DNA from: Bryobacterales bacterium
Lineage (GTDB): Bacteria; Acidobacteriota; Terriglobia; Bryobacterales; Bryobacteraceae
Direction: 5' to 3'
DNA length: 42,299 bases
Assembly (NCBI GenBank): GCA_016789905.1
Contig: JAEUQC010000168.1
Coordinates: forward strand, 1-42,299
Each line of letters opens with the position of its first letter. Within the stretch, counting starts at the first letter, position 1. Made by a program: the position numbers and the translations under genes. Positions 35,262 through 42,299 of this stretch are shown one piece after another. A model generated the notes under the pieces. That model saw only the letters and a program-made list of their open reading frames with translations, had not been told where the DNA came from and searched no databases.

Positions 35262-35298
35262 AAAAACAGTGGCCCGCCGTTGGGAGAAACGGCGGGCC
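35262..35298 (-). terminator. Intrinsic terminator of the leu operon
   Basis: A perfect 11-bp stem (GGCCCGCCGTT, 35271-35281, with AACGGCGGGCC, 35288-35298) around a GGGAGA loop. Read on the minus strand it is followed by ACTGTTTTT. It lies 170 bases after leuD and just before the alpha/beta hydrolase start, so it separates the two transcription units. Confidence 0.8.
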
Positions 35299-35335
35299 GG
35301 AGGAGACTGATTCTTGGAACTGGAACGGGAGAGTA

Positions 35336-35394
35336 AGGAATGTTTCCTGGAGAATTCGCCTTACATATACATAGTGCGAATTCGAGGGAATTCC
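35336..35394. repeat. Cluster of short palindromes between leuD and its terminator
   Basis: AGGAA-TGT-TTCCT (35336-35348), GAATTCGC (35352-35359) paired with GCGAATTC (35376-35383), and GGAATTCC (35387-35394). Three GAATTC hexamers fall within 42 bases. The stretch could form RNA structure in the leu mRNA tail or act as an operator for the alpha/beta hydrolase, whose promoter must be near. No open frame of note is present in 35299-35468. Confidence 0.4.
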
Positions 35395-35468
35395 TCTCAC
35401 TCATTTCTTATGGAAATGGGAAAAGAATTTGATGGCTCCGCCCCTCTCCGTATTCCGCGGCTGGCCGG

Positions 35469-36068
35469 TTAGCCTGCCAGCGTGTTCAACGTTCCAACGC
35501 GCTGCGCTTCAAACGCGGCGATTTGCGCTTCGTGTTGCAGCACGTAACCGATTTCATCGACGCCAGCAAGCAGGCAGTGCTTAGCGAACGCGTCGATGGG
35601 GAAATGCACGGACGGCCCTCCGGGCCAGGTGAACGTCTGCGTCTCCACATTCACGGAGACGGCCAGGTCCGGGTTGGCGGCCAACGCGTCGCGCAACTGC
35701 TGGTGGACTTCCTTGCTTACCACTAACGGCAGCAACCGGTTTTTCAAGCTGTTCTGCTTGAAAATATCGGCAAAGCTGGTGGAAATAACGGCCTGGAAGC
35801 CATACTGCGTCAACGCCCAGGGCGCGTGCTCGCGAGACGAACCGCAGCCGAAGTTGTCGCCGGCAAAGAGCACTTTGGATGCCTTGGCCTTGTCGGTATT
35901 GAGAATGAAATCGGCCTTTGGGGAGCCATCCGCGTTGTAACGCCAATCGAAGAACAACTGGTCGCCCAGGCCGTCCTTGCTGATGGTCTTCAGGAAACGC
36001 GCGGGAATGATCTGATCCGTGTCGATGTTGTCGGCCTGGATCTGGGTAACGGTGGATTCAAATTGCAT
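35469..36068 (-). CDS. leuD: 3-isopropylmalate dehydratase small subunit
   Basis: Protein of 199 residues, normal for LeuD, which pairs with LeuC to convert 2- to 3-isopropylmalate in leucine synthesis. NIDTDQIIPARF and GDNFGCGSSREHAPWAL are the family signatures that hold the substrate and close the active site. AAAGGA eight bases before the ATG is its ribosome site, and it starts 14 bases after leuC. It is the last gene of the operon. Confidence 0.96.
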   Translation of the reverse strand: MQFESTVTQIQADNIDTDQIIPARFLKTISKDGLGDQLFFDWRYNADGSPKADFILNTDKAKASKVLFAGDNFGCGSSREHAPWALTQYGFQAVISTSFADIFKQNSLKNRLLPLVVSKEVHQQLRDALAANPDLAVSVNVETQTFTWPGGPSVHFPIDAFAKHCLLAGVDEIGYVLQHEAQIAAFEAQRVGTLNTLAG

Positions 36069-36082
36069 CGTGCGATTCCTTT

Positions 36083-37492
36083 CTAGGCGAGCGTCCGAAC
36101 GTCGGTGACGACGCCCATAATGGCGGATGCGGCCGCCGTCTGCGGGCTGGCGAGGAAGGTGCGGCCTCCCTTGCCCTGACGCCCTTCAAAATTGCGGTTC
36201 GACGTGGACACGCTGTACTGGCCGGGAGTCAACTGATCCCCATTCATGGCGATACACATGGAGCAACCCGCTTCGCGCCACTCAGCGCCGGCCTCGCGGA
36301 AGATCTTGTCCAGCCCCTCGGCTTCGGCCTGGCGCTTAATTTCCTGCGACCCGGGAACGATCATCGTGCGAACACTGGGCGACACCTTGCGGCCCTTCAA
36401 AACACCCGCCGCCGCGCGCAAATCAGACATGCGCGAGTTGGTGCAGGAGCCGACGAAGACAACGTCGATCTTCTGTCCGGCGATCGGTTTGCCGGCCTCC
36501 AGCCCCATGTAGGCCAGCGCCTTGCGGAGCGAATCGCGTTCGAGCGAATCGGCCACATTCGACGGGTCCGGAATGGTGGCGCTAATGGCCATGCCCATAC
36601 CGGGGTTGGTGCCGAAGGTGATCATGGGCTCCAGCGCATCGGCGTCGATGGTGGTGGTGAAATCGTAGGTGGCGCCTTCGTCGGTGGCGAGTTGTTTCCA
36701 GCGCTCGACGGCCTCATCCCAAGCGGCGCCTTTCGGTGCGAAGCGGCGGCCCTTCAGGTACTCATAGGTCTTCTCGTCCGGCGCCACCAGGCCGGCGCGC
36801 GCGCCCGCCTCAATGGACATATTGCAGACGGTCATGCGCTCTTCCATGGACAGCGCGCGAATGGCCGAGCCGGTGTATTCAAACACGCAGCCGGTGCCGC
36901 CGCCGATGCCGATCTTGGCGCACAGCGCCAGGATGATGTCTTTGGCCGTAACGCCCGGTTTCAACGTGCCTTCCACGCGGACTTCGTAGGATTTGGACTT
37001 CTTCTGCAGCAGACACTGCGAGGCGAGCACCATTTCCACTTCGCTGGTACCGATGCCGAAGGCCAGGGCGCCGAAAGCGCCATGCGTCGCCGTGTGGCTA
37101 TCGCCGCAAACGACGGTCATCCCCGGCTGGGTCAACCCGTTTTCCGGTCCAATGACGTGGACAATGCCCTGATCGCGGTTCTGGAAGCCGAAATAGGGAA
37201 TGCCGAATTCGGTGGCGTTTTTTTCCAGTTGCGCGACCTGGGTGGCGGCGATGGGATCGACGATGGGCAGATTGCGCGGCGTGGTGGGCGTGGAATGATC
37301 CACGGTGCAGAAGGTCAGGTCCGGACGGCGCACCTTCAGGCCGCGCTGGCGCAGACCGCTGAAGGCCTGCGGCGAGGTGACTTCATGCACCAGATGGAGG
37401 TCAATGAAGAGCAGCGACGGGGCGCCTTCGCGTTCAGCGACGATGTGGCTGTCCCACACCTTTTCAATGATTGTGCGGGGTTTAGATGGCAT
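36083..37492 (-). CDS. leuC: 3-isopropylmalate dehydratase large subunit
   Basis: Aconitase-type hydro-lyase subunit of 469 residues. The 4Fe-4S ligands are Cys350 (SCTNSR), Cys410 and Cys413 (GCSMC). DHSTPT and GDSHTATHGAFG are conserved substrate regions. The ATG overlaps the end of leuB by 11 bases, so translation is probably coupled. The length matches bacterial LeuC. Confidence 0.96.
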   Translation of the reverse strand: MPSKPRTIIEKVWDSHIVAEREGAPSLLFIDLHLVHEVTSPQAFSGLRQRGLKVRRPDLTFCTVDHSTPTTPRNLPIVDPIAATQVAQLEKNATEFGIPYFGFQNRDQGIVHVIGPENGLTQPGMTVVCGDSHTATHGAFGALAFGIGTSEVEMVLASQCLLQKKSKSYEVRVEGTLKPGVTAKDIILALCAKIGIGGGTGCVFEYTGSAIRALSMEERMTVCNMSIEAGARAGLVAPDEKTYEYLKGRRFAPKGAAWDEAVERWKQLATDEGATYDFTTTIDADALEPMITFGTNPGMGMAISATIPDPSNVADSLERDSLRKALAYMGLEAGKPIAGQKIDVVFVGSCTNSRMSDLRAAAGVLKGRKVSPSVRTMIVPGSQEIKRQAEAEGLDKIFREAGAEWREAGCSMCIAMNGDQLTPGQYSVSTSNRNFEGRQGKGGRTFLASPQTAAASAIMGVVTDVRTLA

Positions 37493-38564
37493 TGACTACG
37501 GCGTCTCCTACTTCTGAAGTGGTGGCGGGTGTGCCTTTCGGCTTAAGGTCCGCGGTGACGCGGCCGCTGTTCAGAACCGCTTCCATGGCGGCGTTAACGG
37601 CATCGGCTTCCTTCTTCAAGCCAAAGCTGTATTCGAGCATCGCCGATACCGAGCCAATGGCGCCCAGCGGATTGGCTTTGTTCTGACCGGCAATATCGGG
37701 CGCCGAACCGTGCACCGGCTCGTAGAGGCCCACGAAGGCGCCGCTAGCTTTCTTTTCGCCGATCGAGGCGCTGGGCAACATACCGATAGACCCGGCCAGC
37801 ACGGCGCCTTCATCGCTCAATATATCGCCAAACATGTTCTCCATCACCACCACGTCGAACTGTTTCGGGCGGAGGATCAATTGCATGGCGCAATTGTCGA
37901 CCAGGATGTGTTCGAGTTCGACATCCGGAAATTCCGGCGCGATTTCATTGACCACGCGGCGCCAAAGCTGCGAGGTCTCCAGCACGTTCGACTTGTCGAC
38001 GCTCGTCACCTTCTTCTTCCGGCCTCGCGCCAGATGGAACGCCATGCGCGTGATGCGGGCGATTTCGGCGCGGGTGTAGGTCATCGTGTTCGTGCCCCGC
38101 TCGCTATCGCCGGAACCCTCAATGCCACGCGGGGTGCCGTAATAGATGCCGCCGTTCAATTCCCGGACGATGATCATATCCACGCCTTCCACAATGTGGT
38201 TCTTCAGCGGGGAGGATTCAATCAACGCCGGCCAGGCCTTCACGGGGCGCAGGTTGGCGTAGACACCCAACACTTTACGAATGCCGAGCAAGCCCTTTTC
38301 CGGCCTCTTTTCGGGCGGCGCGTTGTCAAACTCCGGCAGGCCGACGGCGCCCATCAGCGTGGCGTCGGCGTCCAGTGCCTTGCGCGCCGTATCGTCTGGA
38401 AACGGCGAACCGGTCTGATGAATGGCAATGCCGCCGAGCAGCGCTTCGCTCAGTTTCAATCCGTGGCCAAACTTGGAGACGACTTTCTCCAGAACCTTGA
38501 CCGCTTCGCGCGTTACTTCGGTGCCGATTCCGTCACCGGGGACTGTGAGTACGTTAAGTTGCAT
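37482..38564 (-). CDS. leuB: 3-isopropylmalate dehydrogenase
   Basis: NAD-dependent oxidative decarboxylase of 360 residues. VPGDGIGTEV, YYGTPRGIEG, DKSNVLETSQLWR, MFGDILSDE and EPVHGSAPDIAG are the expected nucleotide, substrate and metal motifs. AAGGA lies four bases before the ATG. It starts 16 bases after leuA and overlaps leuC by 11. Confidence 0.96.
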   Translation of the reverse strand: MQLNVLTVPGDGIGTEVTREAVKVLEKVVSKFGHGLKLSEALLGGIAIHQTGSPFPDDTARKALDADATLMGAVGLPEFDNAPPEKRPEKGLLGIRKVLGVYANLRPVKAWPALIESSPLKNHIVEGVDMIIVRELNGGIYYGTPRGIEGSGDSERGTNTMTYTRAEIARITRMAFHLARGRKKKVTSVDKSNVLETSQLWRRVVNEIAPEFPDVELEHILVDNCAMQLILRPKQFDVVVMENMFGDILSDEGAVLAGSIGMLPSASIGEKKASGAFVGLYEPVHGSAPDIAGQNKANPLGAIGSVSAMLEYSFGLKKEADAVNAAMEAVLNSGRVTADLKPKGTPATTSEVGDAVVNAI

Positions 38565-38580
38565 GGAATCCTTGGTTTGC

Positions 38581-39747
38581 TTATGCGCTGACGCGCGACG
38601 AGGTGGCTTCGCGACAGATGGCGGCGATGGCGTCGTTGCGAACGCCCTTCACCCGGTCGGCCAATTCGCAGAAGCCCTTGTAGACGGCGTCCAGTTCTTC
38701 TTTGGTCAGATCGGGGAAACCCAGGTCGGCGCAACGATCCTTCAGCGCGTGCCGGCCGGAATGCTTGCCCAGCACCAGGCGCCCTTCCGGGACGCCTACT
38801 GTCCTCGGATCGATGATCTCATAAGTGGACTTTTCCTTCAGGTATCCATCCTGGTGAATGCCCGCTTCGTGGGCGAAGGCGTTTTCACCCACGATCGCCT
38901 TGTTCGGTTGCGGGCCGAAGGTGATCATGGAAGCAAGCAGCACGCTTGCCGAGTACAGGTGCTCGGTGTTGATGCCGGTGAAGTAGGGCAGCTTGTCGCC
39001 GCGCGTCTTCAGGATCATGACAATCTCTTCCAGCGAGCAGTTCCCGGCGCGCTCGCCGATTCCGTTTATCGTGCATTCAATTTGACGGGCGCCGGCCTCG
39101 ATGGCGGCCAGCGAGTTTGCAACCGCCAGACCCAGATCGTCGTGGCAGTGTACTGAGACCACCGCAGTATCGCCCAGAGCGTTCACAATCCGGCCAATCA
39201 ACTGCGCGTATTCACTGGGAATCGAATAGCCCACCGTGTCAGGAAGGTTGATGGTACGGGCACCGGCCGCTACCGCCGCCTTCGAAATCGCTTCCAAATA
39301 ATCCTGGTCCGTGCGCGCGGCGTCTTCGGCCGAGAATTCCACGTCATCGCAGAACTGCCGAGCAAGCTGAATGGACTTAACCACTTCCTCCATAACCTGT
39401 TCGCGCGATTTCTTCAACTTGAACTTGAGGTGAATGTCGCTCGTCGCCATGAACGTGTGCAAGCGCGGACGCCGGGCATCCTTCAACGCCTCCGCCGCGC
39501 GTTCAATGTCAAGCTTCGTGCAACGCGCCAGCGCCGCCACCGACATATCCTTATATTCCCGGCTCACCGCCTGGACGGCTTCAAAATCGCCGACCGATGC
39601 GATTGGGAAACCGGCTTCCAGAACGTCGACCCCAAGGTCAACGAGCTTTGCCGCCATCTTGAGCTTTTCGCTCACCGTCATCGAACAGCCAGGGGACTGT
39701 TCGCCGTCACGCAGTGTCGTATCGAAAATGTATACTCGCTGACTCAT
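38581..39747 (-). CDS. leuA: 2-isopropylmalate synthase, short form without regulatory domain
   Basis: Claisen-type acyltransferase of 388 residues joining acetyl-CoA and 2-ketoisovalerate, the first step of leucine synthesis. FDTTLRDGEQSPG, HCHDDLG (metal His pair) and NGIGERAGNCSLEE are present, followed by HEAGIHQDG and GKHSGRHAL. The protein stops soon after (AICREATSSRVSA), at the point where normal LeuA proteins of about 500 residues continue into a C-terminal allosteric domain that binds leucine. leuB follows after 16 bases, so this is not an artefact of the window edge. The enzyme may thus escape feedback, or inhibition may come from another protein. GGAGG lies eight bases before the ATG. 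Homocitrate or citramalate synthase is less likely given leuBCD next door. Confidence 0.93.
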   Translation of the reverse strand: MSQRVYIFDTTLRDGEQSPGCSMTVSEKLKMAAKLVDLGVDVLEAGFPIASVGDFEAVQAVSREYKDMSVAALARCTKLDIERAAEALKDARRPRLHTFMATSDIHLKFKLKKSREQVMEEVVKSIQLARQFCDDVEFSAEDAARTDQDYLEAISKAAVAAGARTINLPDTVGYSIPSEYAQLIGRIVNALGDTAVVSVHCHDDLGLAVANSLAAIEAGARQIECTINGIGERAGNCSLEEIVMILKTRGDKLPYFTGINTEHLYSASVLLASMITFGPQPNKAIVGENAFAHEAGIHQDGYLKEKSTYEIIDPRTVGVPEGRLVLGKHSGRHALKDRCADLGFPDLTKEELDAVYKGFCELADRVKGVRNDAIAAICREATSSRVSA

Positions 39748-39818
39748 GGTTGTTGCCTCCGCGATGTAGTCCGCAGGGGGCGGCGGGTTAGCCGGCCACC
39801 CCGCAGAGTGATTTCCTA

Positions 39819-39847
39819 ATTATCCGGGCCTGGAGGCAATTTAGCAA
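39819..39847 (-). promoter_or_regulatory. Putative leuABCD promoter
   Basis: On the minus strand TTGCTA (39847-39842), a 17-base spacer and GATAAT (39824-39819) fit a sigma-70 promoter well (four and five of six). The start point would be near 39812, giving a leader of about 65 bases before leuA. The LysR-type boxes lie directly upstream of the -35. Confidence 0.55.
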
Positions 39848-39849
39848 AT

Positions 39850-39903
39850 TTATTCGATTCGCCCACTCGATAAGAATGGCTAATGCGATAAAATTGTCTT
39901 ATC
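39850..39903. promoter_or_regulatory. Putative LysR-family operator between leuA and the regulator gene
   Basis: ATAA-N7-TTAT (39888-39902) contains a T-N11-A core (39889-39901), the usual LysR box. A second palindrome TCGA-N9-TCGA (39854-39870) flanked by TTAT and ATAA lies between it and the leu -35. The distal site is centred about 83 bases and the proximal about 50 bases upstream of the predicted leu start point, as expected for recognition and activation sites. Confidence 0.5.
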
Positions 39904-39924
39904 CGAGAGGTGTGAGGGATAAGG

Positions 39925-40803
39925 ATGGAACTGCATTCGTTAAAAGTTTTTCAGACGGTGGCGACGGAGAAGAGTTTTTCCAGGGCGGCGGAGAAATTGC
40001 TGCGGACGCAGCCGGCGGTGTCGTTGGCGATTCAGCGGCTGGAAGGCGAGTTGGGGGAGCGGCTGATCGACCGGTCGGGGAAGGAACTCCTGCTAACGGA
40101 CGCTGGCAAGATCGTATTCGATTTTTCGCGCCGTTTCGAAAACCTGGAACTGGAGATGTCGAATGCGCTGGCAGAGATGCGTGACAACTCGGCGGGGGTA
40201 CTGATGGTTGGCGCGAACGAATCCACGTCGCTGTATCTGCTGCAGCACATTGTGAACTACCGGCGGCTATACCCGAAGGTGAAGGTACGGGTGAGGCGAA
40301 GCCTGTCGAGCAAGATACCGGGCCAGTTGATTGACGGGGAATTGGAACTGGGGGTGATCAGCTACGACCCGCAGGACGAGCGGCTGCATTCGCAGGTGAT
40401 CTACACGGACCATTTGGCGTTTGTCGTCAGCCCGGAGCACCGGTTCGCGCAGCGCGGTTCGGTATCGATCACCGAGTTGGGCATGGAGACGTTTATCGCG
40501 CACAATGTGTTGTCGCCGTATAGAGAGATCGTGCTGCGGGAGTTCCAGCGCCACCGGGTGCAGTTGAACATGGACGTGGAAATGCCGACGGTGGAGACGA
40601 TTCGCCGGATGGTGGCGAGGAATGAGGGTGTGGCGTTTCTGCCGAAGATGTGCGTGGAGCAGGACGTGGAGAAAGCAACGTTGTGCGAGGTACGGATAGA
40701 AGAACTGACGGTGGACCGGAAAGTGCATTTGGTGACGCCGAGGCGGCGCGCGCTGAGCCACGCGGCGAAAGCATTTTTGGAAGTGGTTAAGTCTCCGGAG
40801 TGA
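39925..40803 (+). CDS. LysR-type transcriptional regulator, probable leu operon regulator
   Basis: DNA-binding regulator of 292 residues. The winged helix-turn-helix is in residues 1-60 (ELHSLKVFQTVATEKSFSRAAEKLLRTQ, RLEGELGERLIDR), followed by a linker helix and the two-lobed effector domain (VGANESTSLYLLQHIVNYRR and MVARNEGVAFLPKMCVEQD). It is divergent from leuA with 177 bases between and putative boxes in the gap, so it probably controls leuABCD and itself. The ligand could be an isopropylmalate, as in some leucine activators, but this is inference. AGGG lies close upstream of the ATG. Confidence 0.92.
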   Translation: MELHSLKVFQTVATEKSFSRAAEKLLRTQPAVSLAIQRLEGELGERLIDRSGKELLLTDAGKIVFDFSRRFENLELEMSNALAEMRDNSAGVLMVGANESTSLYLLQHIVNYRRLYPKVKVRVRRSLSSKIPGQLIDGELELGVISYDPQDERLHSQVIYTDHLAFVVSPEHRFAQRGSVSITELGMETFIAHNVLSPYREIVLREFQRHRVQLNMDVEMPTVETIRRMVARNEGVAFLPKMCVEQDVEKATLCEVRIEELTVDRKVHLVTPRRRALSHAAKAFLEVVKSPE

Positions 40804-40835
40804 GAATTTTCAAGGGTGGCGGCCACTCATAAGGT

Positions 40836-41291
40836 GTGAGCACACACTCGCACTTTTCGATTGCGCCCTTGTTGGACCTGATGCGTCACGCCGGGCGCCA
40901 GCGGCACGAGGCGCCGCATATGGTGCTGGCCCGGCGCGGGGAAGATTTGGCGCACCGGTTTGTGGAGCGGGAGTTAGGATGGCAGGTGGTGGCGCGCAAC
41001 TACCGGCACCCGATGCGGAAGCTGGAGATCGACATGGTGGCGGTGGATGGGGAAACGCTGGTGATCGCGGAAGTGAAGACGCGGGCGTCCGATGAAGTGG
41101 GCAGCCCGCTACGGGCGGTGGACGGGCAGAAGGCATGGCACATCGGACAGGGAGCGCGCGCATGGATCAAGCGGGCCGAGACGCTGGAGATGGCGGTGCG
41201 TTTCGACGTGTTGACGGTGATTGTGGGGGAGACCGAACGGGTGGAATATCACAAGGACGTCTATTCCCTGGCGGCGCGTCCAGAGATTTGA
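40836..41291 (+). CDS. YraN/UPF0102 family nuclease-like protein
   Basis: Protein of up to 151 residues with the restriction-endonuclease-like fold. The family motifs are RRGEDLAHRFVERE, ARNYRHP, and EIDMVAVDGETLVIAEVKTR with the D-x(n)-EVK catalytic pattern. The GTG at 40836 is 32 bases after the regulator gene; ATG at 40881 is an alternative start, and the first 30 residues are not part of the usual domain. It is often found near ribonuclease H and DNA metabolism genes in other bacteria, but here lies before galT. Function of the family is not settled. Confidence 0.85.
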   Translation: MSTHSHFSIAPLLDLMRHAGRQRHEAPHMVLARRGEDLAHRFVERELGWQVVARNYRHPMRKLEIDMVAVDGETLVIAEVKTRASDEVGSPLRAVDGQKAWHIGQGARAWIKRAETLEMAVRFDVLTVIVGETERVEYHKDVYSLAARPEI

Positions 41292-41295
41292 CTCC

Positions 41296-41301
41296 TATAA
41301 T
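41296..41301 (+). promoter_or_regulatory. Consensus -10 box directly before galT
   Basis: TATAAT is a perfect -10 hexamer whose end lies only 9 bases before the galT ATG. No matching -35 is seen at 16-18 bases upstream. If used, the transcript would be nearly leaderless. AGGGAG (41302-41307) may instead serve as the ribosome site for read-through from yraN. Confidence 0.3.
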
Positions 41302-41310
41302 AGGGAGTTC

Positions 41311-42299
41311 ATGCCGGAACTTCGCAAAGATCCAATCACAGGCCGATGGGTGATCATCAGCACGGACCGGGCGCGGCGCCCGTCGGACTTCAAGCAGGAG
41401 AGCGTAGTGGTAACCGGCAACCGGTTTTGTCCATTTTGCCCGGGCAATGAGGACAAGACGCCGCCGGAGGTTCTGGCCTACTCCACTGAAGGGTTGCGAG
41501 GGAATTCACGCTGGAGCCTGCGCGTGGTGCCGAACAAGTTCCCTGCCCTGCGCGTGGAAGGAGACCTGGACCGGCAGGGGGAAGGGCTGTATGACCGCAT
41601 GAATGGCGTGGGTGCGCACGAAGTGGTCATTGAAAGCGCCGATCACATGAAGACGCTGGCCGAAATGGAGGAGCGCCAGGTGGCCGAACTGATCTGGGCG
41701 TTCCGCGATCGCGTGCTGGACTTGAAGAAAGACCGGCGGCTGCGCTACGTGATGCTTTTCAAGAACCACGGCGAGGGCGCCGGCGCCAGCCTGGAGCATC
41801 CCCATTCCCAGATCATCGCGCTGCCCGTGGTTCCCGAACGGGTGCAGGAAGAATTGGACGGCGCGCGGAAGTACTTCGAGTTCAAAGAGCGGTGCGTGTA
41901 CTGCGACATTCTGCGGCAGGAGGCGCGCGACGGAGACCGGGTGGTGCTGCAATCGGCCGAATTCCTGGCCGCCTGTCCGTTCGCGGCCCGATTCCCGTTT
42001 GAGACCTGGATCCTTCCGTTCCGCCACGATTCGCACTTTGAAACCATCCAGGAACGGGAAGTATACAACTTGGCGTGGATGCTGAAATCGGTGCTGAAGC
42101 GGATGGACCGCGTACTGGAAAAACCGGCGTACAACCTGATTATCCATACGGCTCCGGTGCAGGAACCGGGCTGTTCGCACTATCACTGGCACATCGAAAT
42201 CATTCCGAAACTGACTCGCGTGGCGGGCTTTGAGTGGGGCACGGGATTCTTTATCAATCCCACACCGCCCGAGGAATCGGCGCGATTCCTGCGCGAGTA
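41311..42299 (+). CDS. galT: Galactose-1-phosphate uridylyltransferase (3' end outside window)
   Basis: Leloir-pathway enzyme transferring UMP between UDP-glucose and galactose-1-phosphate. The frame is open to the window end (329 complete codons, no stop), close to the usual length of about 340-350. The N-terminus MPELRKDPITGRWVIISTDR and the CPFCPGNE metal-binding segment are typical, and EHPHSQII holds the active-site His-Pro-His with the uridylylated His. A second half with HYHWHIEIIPKL also matches. It starts 19 bases after yraN. It would feed released galactose into central metabolism, though it may equally serve sugar-nucleotide synthesis. Confidence 0.95.
   Translation, partial: MPELRKDPITGRWVIISTDRARRPSDFKQESVVVTGNRFCPFCPGNEDKTPPEVLAYSTEGLRGNSRWSLRVVPNKFPALRVEGDLDRQGEGLYDRMNGVGAHEVVIESADHMKTLAEMEERQVAELIWAFRDRVLDLKKDRRLRYVMLFKNHGEGAGASLEHPHSQIIALPVVPERVQEELDGARKYFEFKERCVYCDILRQEARDGDRVVLQSAEFLAACPFAARFPFETWILPFRHDSHFETIQEREVYNLAWMLKSVLKRMDRVLEKPAYNLIIHTAPVQEPGCSHYHWHIEIIPKLTRVAGFEWGTGFFINPTPPEESARFLRE

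Noticed and set aside
38581..39747. LeuA as a broken pseudogene
   Set aside because: The catalytic domain is complete, the ribosome site is good and the operon spacing is normal; a short form is the simpler reading.

Overview
The window reads as a piece of an acidobacterial chromosome from the Bryobacterales (Solibacter-like) line. The evidence is the style of its genes. There is a large Oar-type TonB receptor with an N-terminal carboxypeptidase-regulatory-like domain. A secreted SBBP beta-propeller protein ends in the C-terminal domain typical of this group (TIGR03437 type). Tandem S1 sulfatases carry twin-arginine signals, and long secreted proteins carry BACON-type domains. DNA is GC rich and genes are packed tightly, often with ATGA or longer overlaps. 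No tRNA, rRNA, CRISPR array or insertion sequence was seen.

Left part (1-9051). The 3' end of a prolyl-oligopeptidase-like gene is followed by a TonB-dependent receptor with a clear terminator. On the other strand a compact four-gene operon (9051 to 3707) encodes three formylglycine sulfatases and a sialate O-acetylesterase, with overlaps of 4, 8 and 37 bases. This looks like a set for stripping sulfate and acetyl groups from a complex glycan.

Middle (9071-25087). A membrane PDZ-like/GAF/SpoIIE phosphatase is coupled to a GNAT acetyltransferase. A minus-strand operon encodes a prenyltransferase/squalene-cyclase-like repeat protein, a DUF362 protein and an FAD oxidoreductase. Divergent from it are the SBBP propeller protein and a polysaccharide deacetylase. 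A second minus-strand run (25087 to 19580) encodes a subtilisin-like protease with a SILWGD hexapeptide tail, a membrane protein made of two related halves, a double DUF1080 protein and an alpha-oxoamine synthase (kbl-like).

Right part (25088-42299). A 445-base divergent region with several palindromes separates the subtilase from a 1891-residue secreted metzincin-like metalloprotease with six tandem 150-residue repeats. Next comes a minus-strand group (alpha/beta hydrolase, an unknown protein, a GH95 alpha-L-fucosidase). The complete leucine operon leuABCD follows, with its own promoter and terminator, and is divergent from a LysR-type regulator across putative LysR boxes. The LeuA here lacks the C-terminal leucine-sensing domain. 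A YraN-family nuclease-like protein and galT (running off the window) close the region.

The common theme outside leucine synthesis is export: glycan desulfation, deacetylation and defucosylation, plus large secreted proteases and adhesin-like repeat proteins. The most unusual items are the divergent protease pair with its operator-like palindromes, the hexapeptide-tailed subtilase, the internally duplicated membrane protein, the prenyltransferase-like/DUF362/FAD operon, and the regulatory-domain-less LeuA beside a LysR regulator. No function is proven by sequence reading alone.
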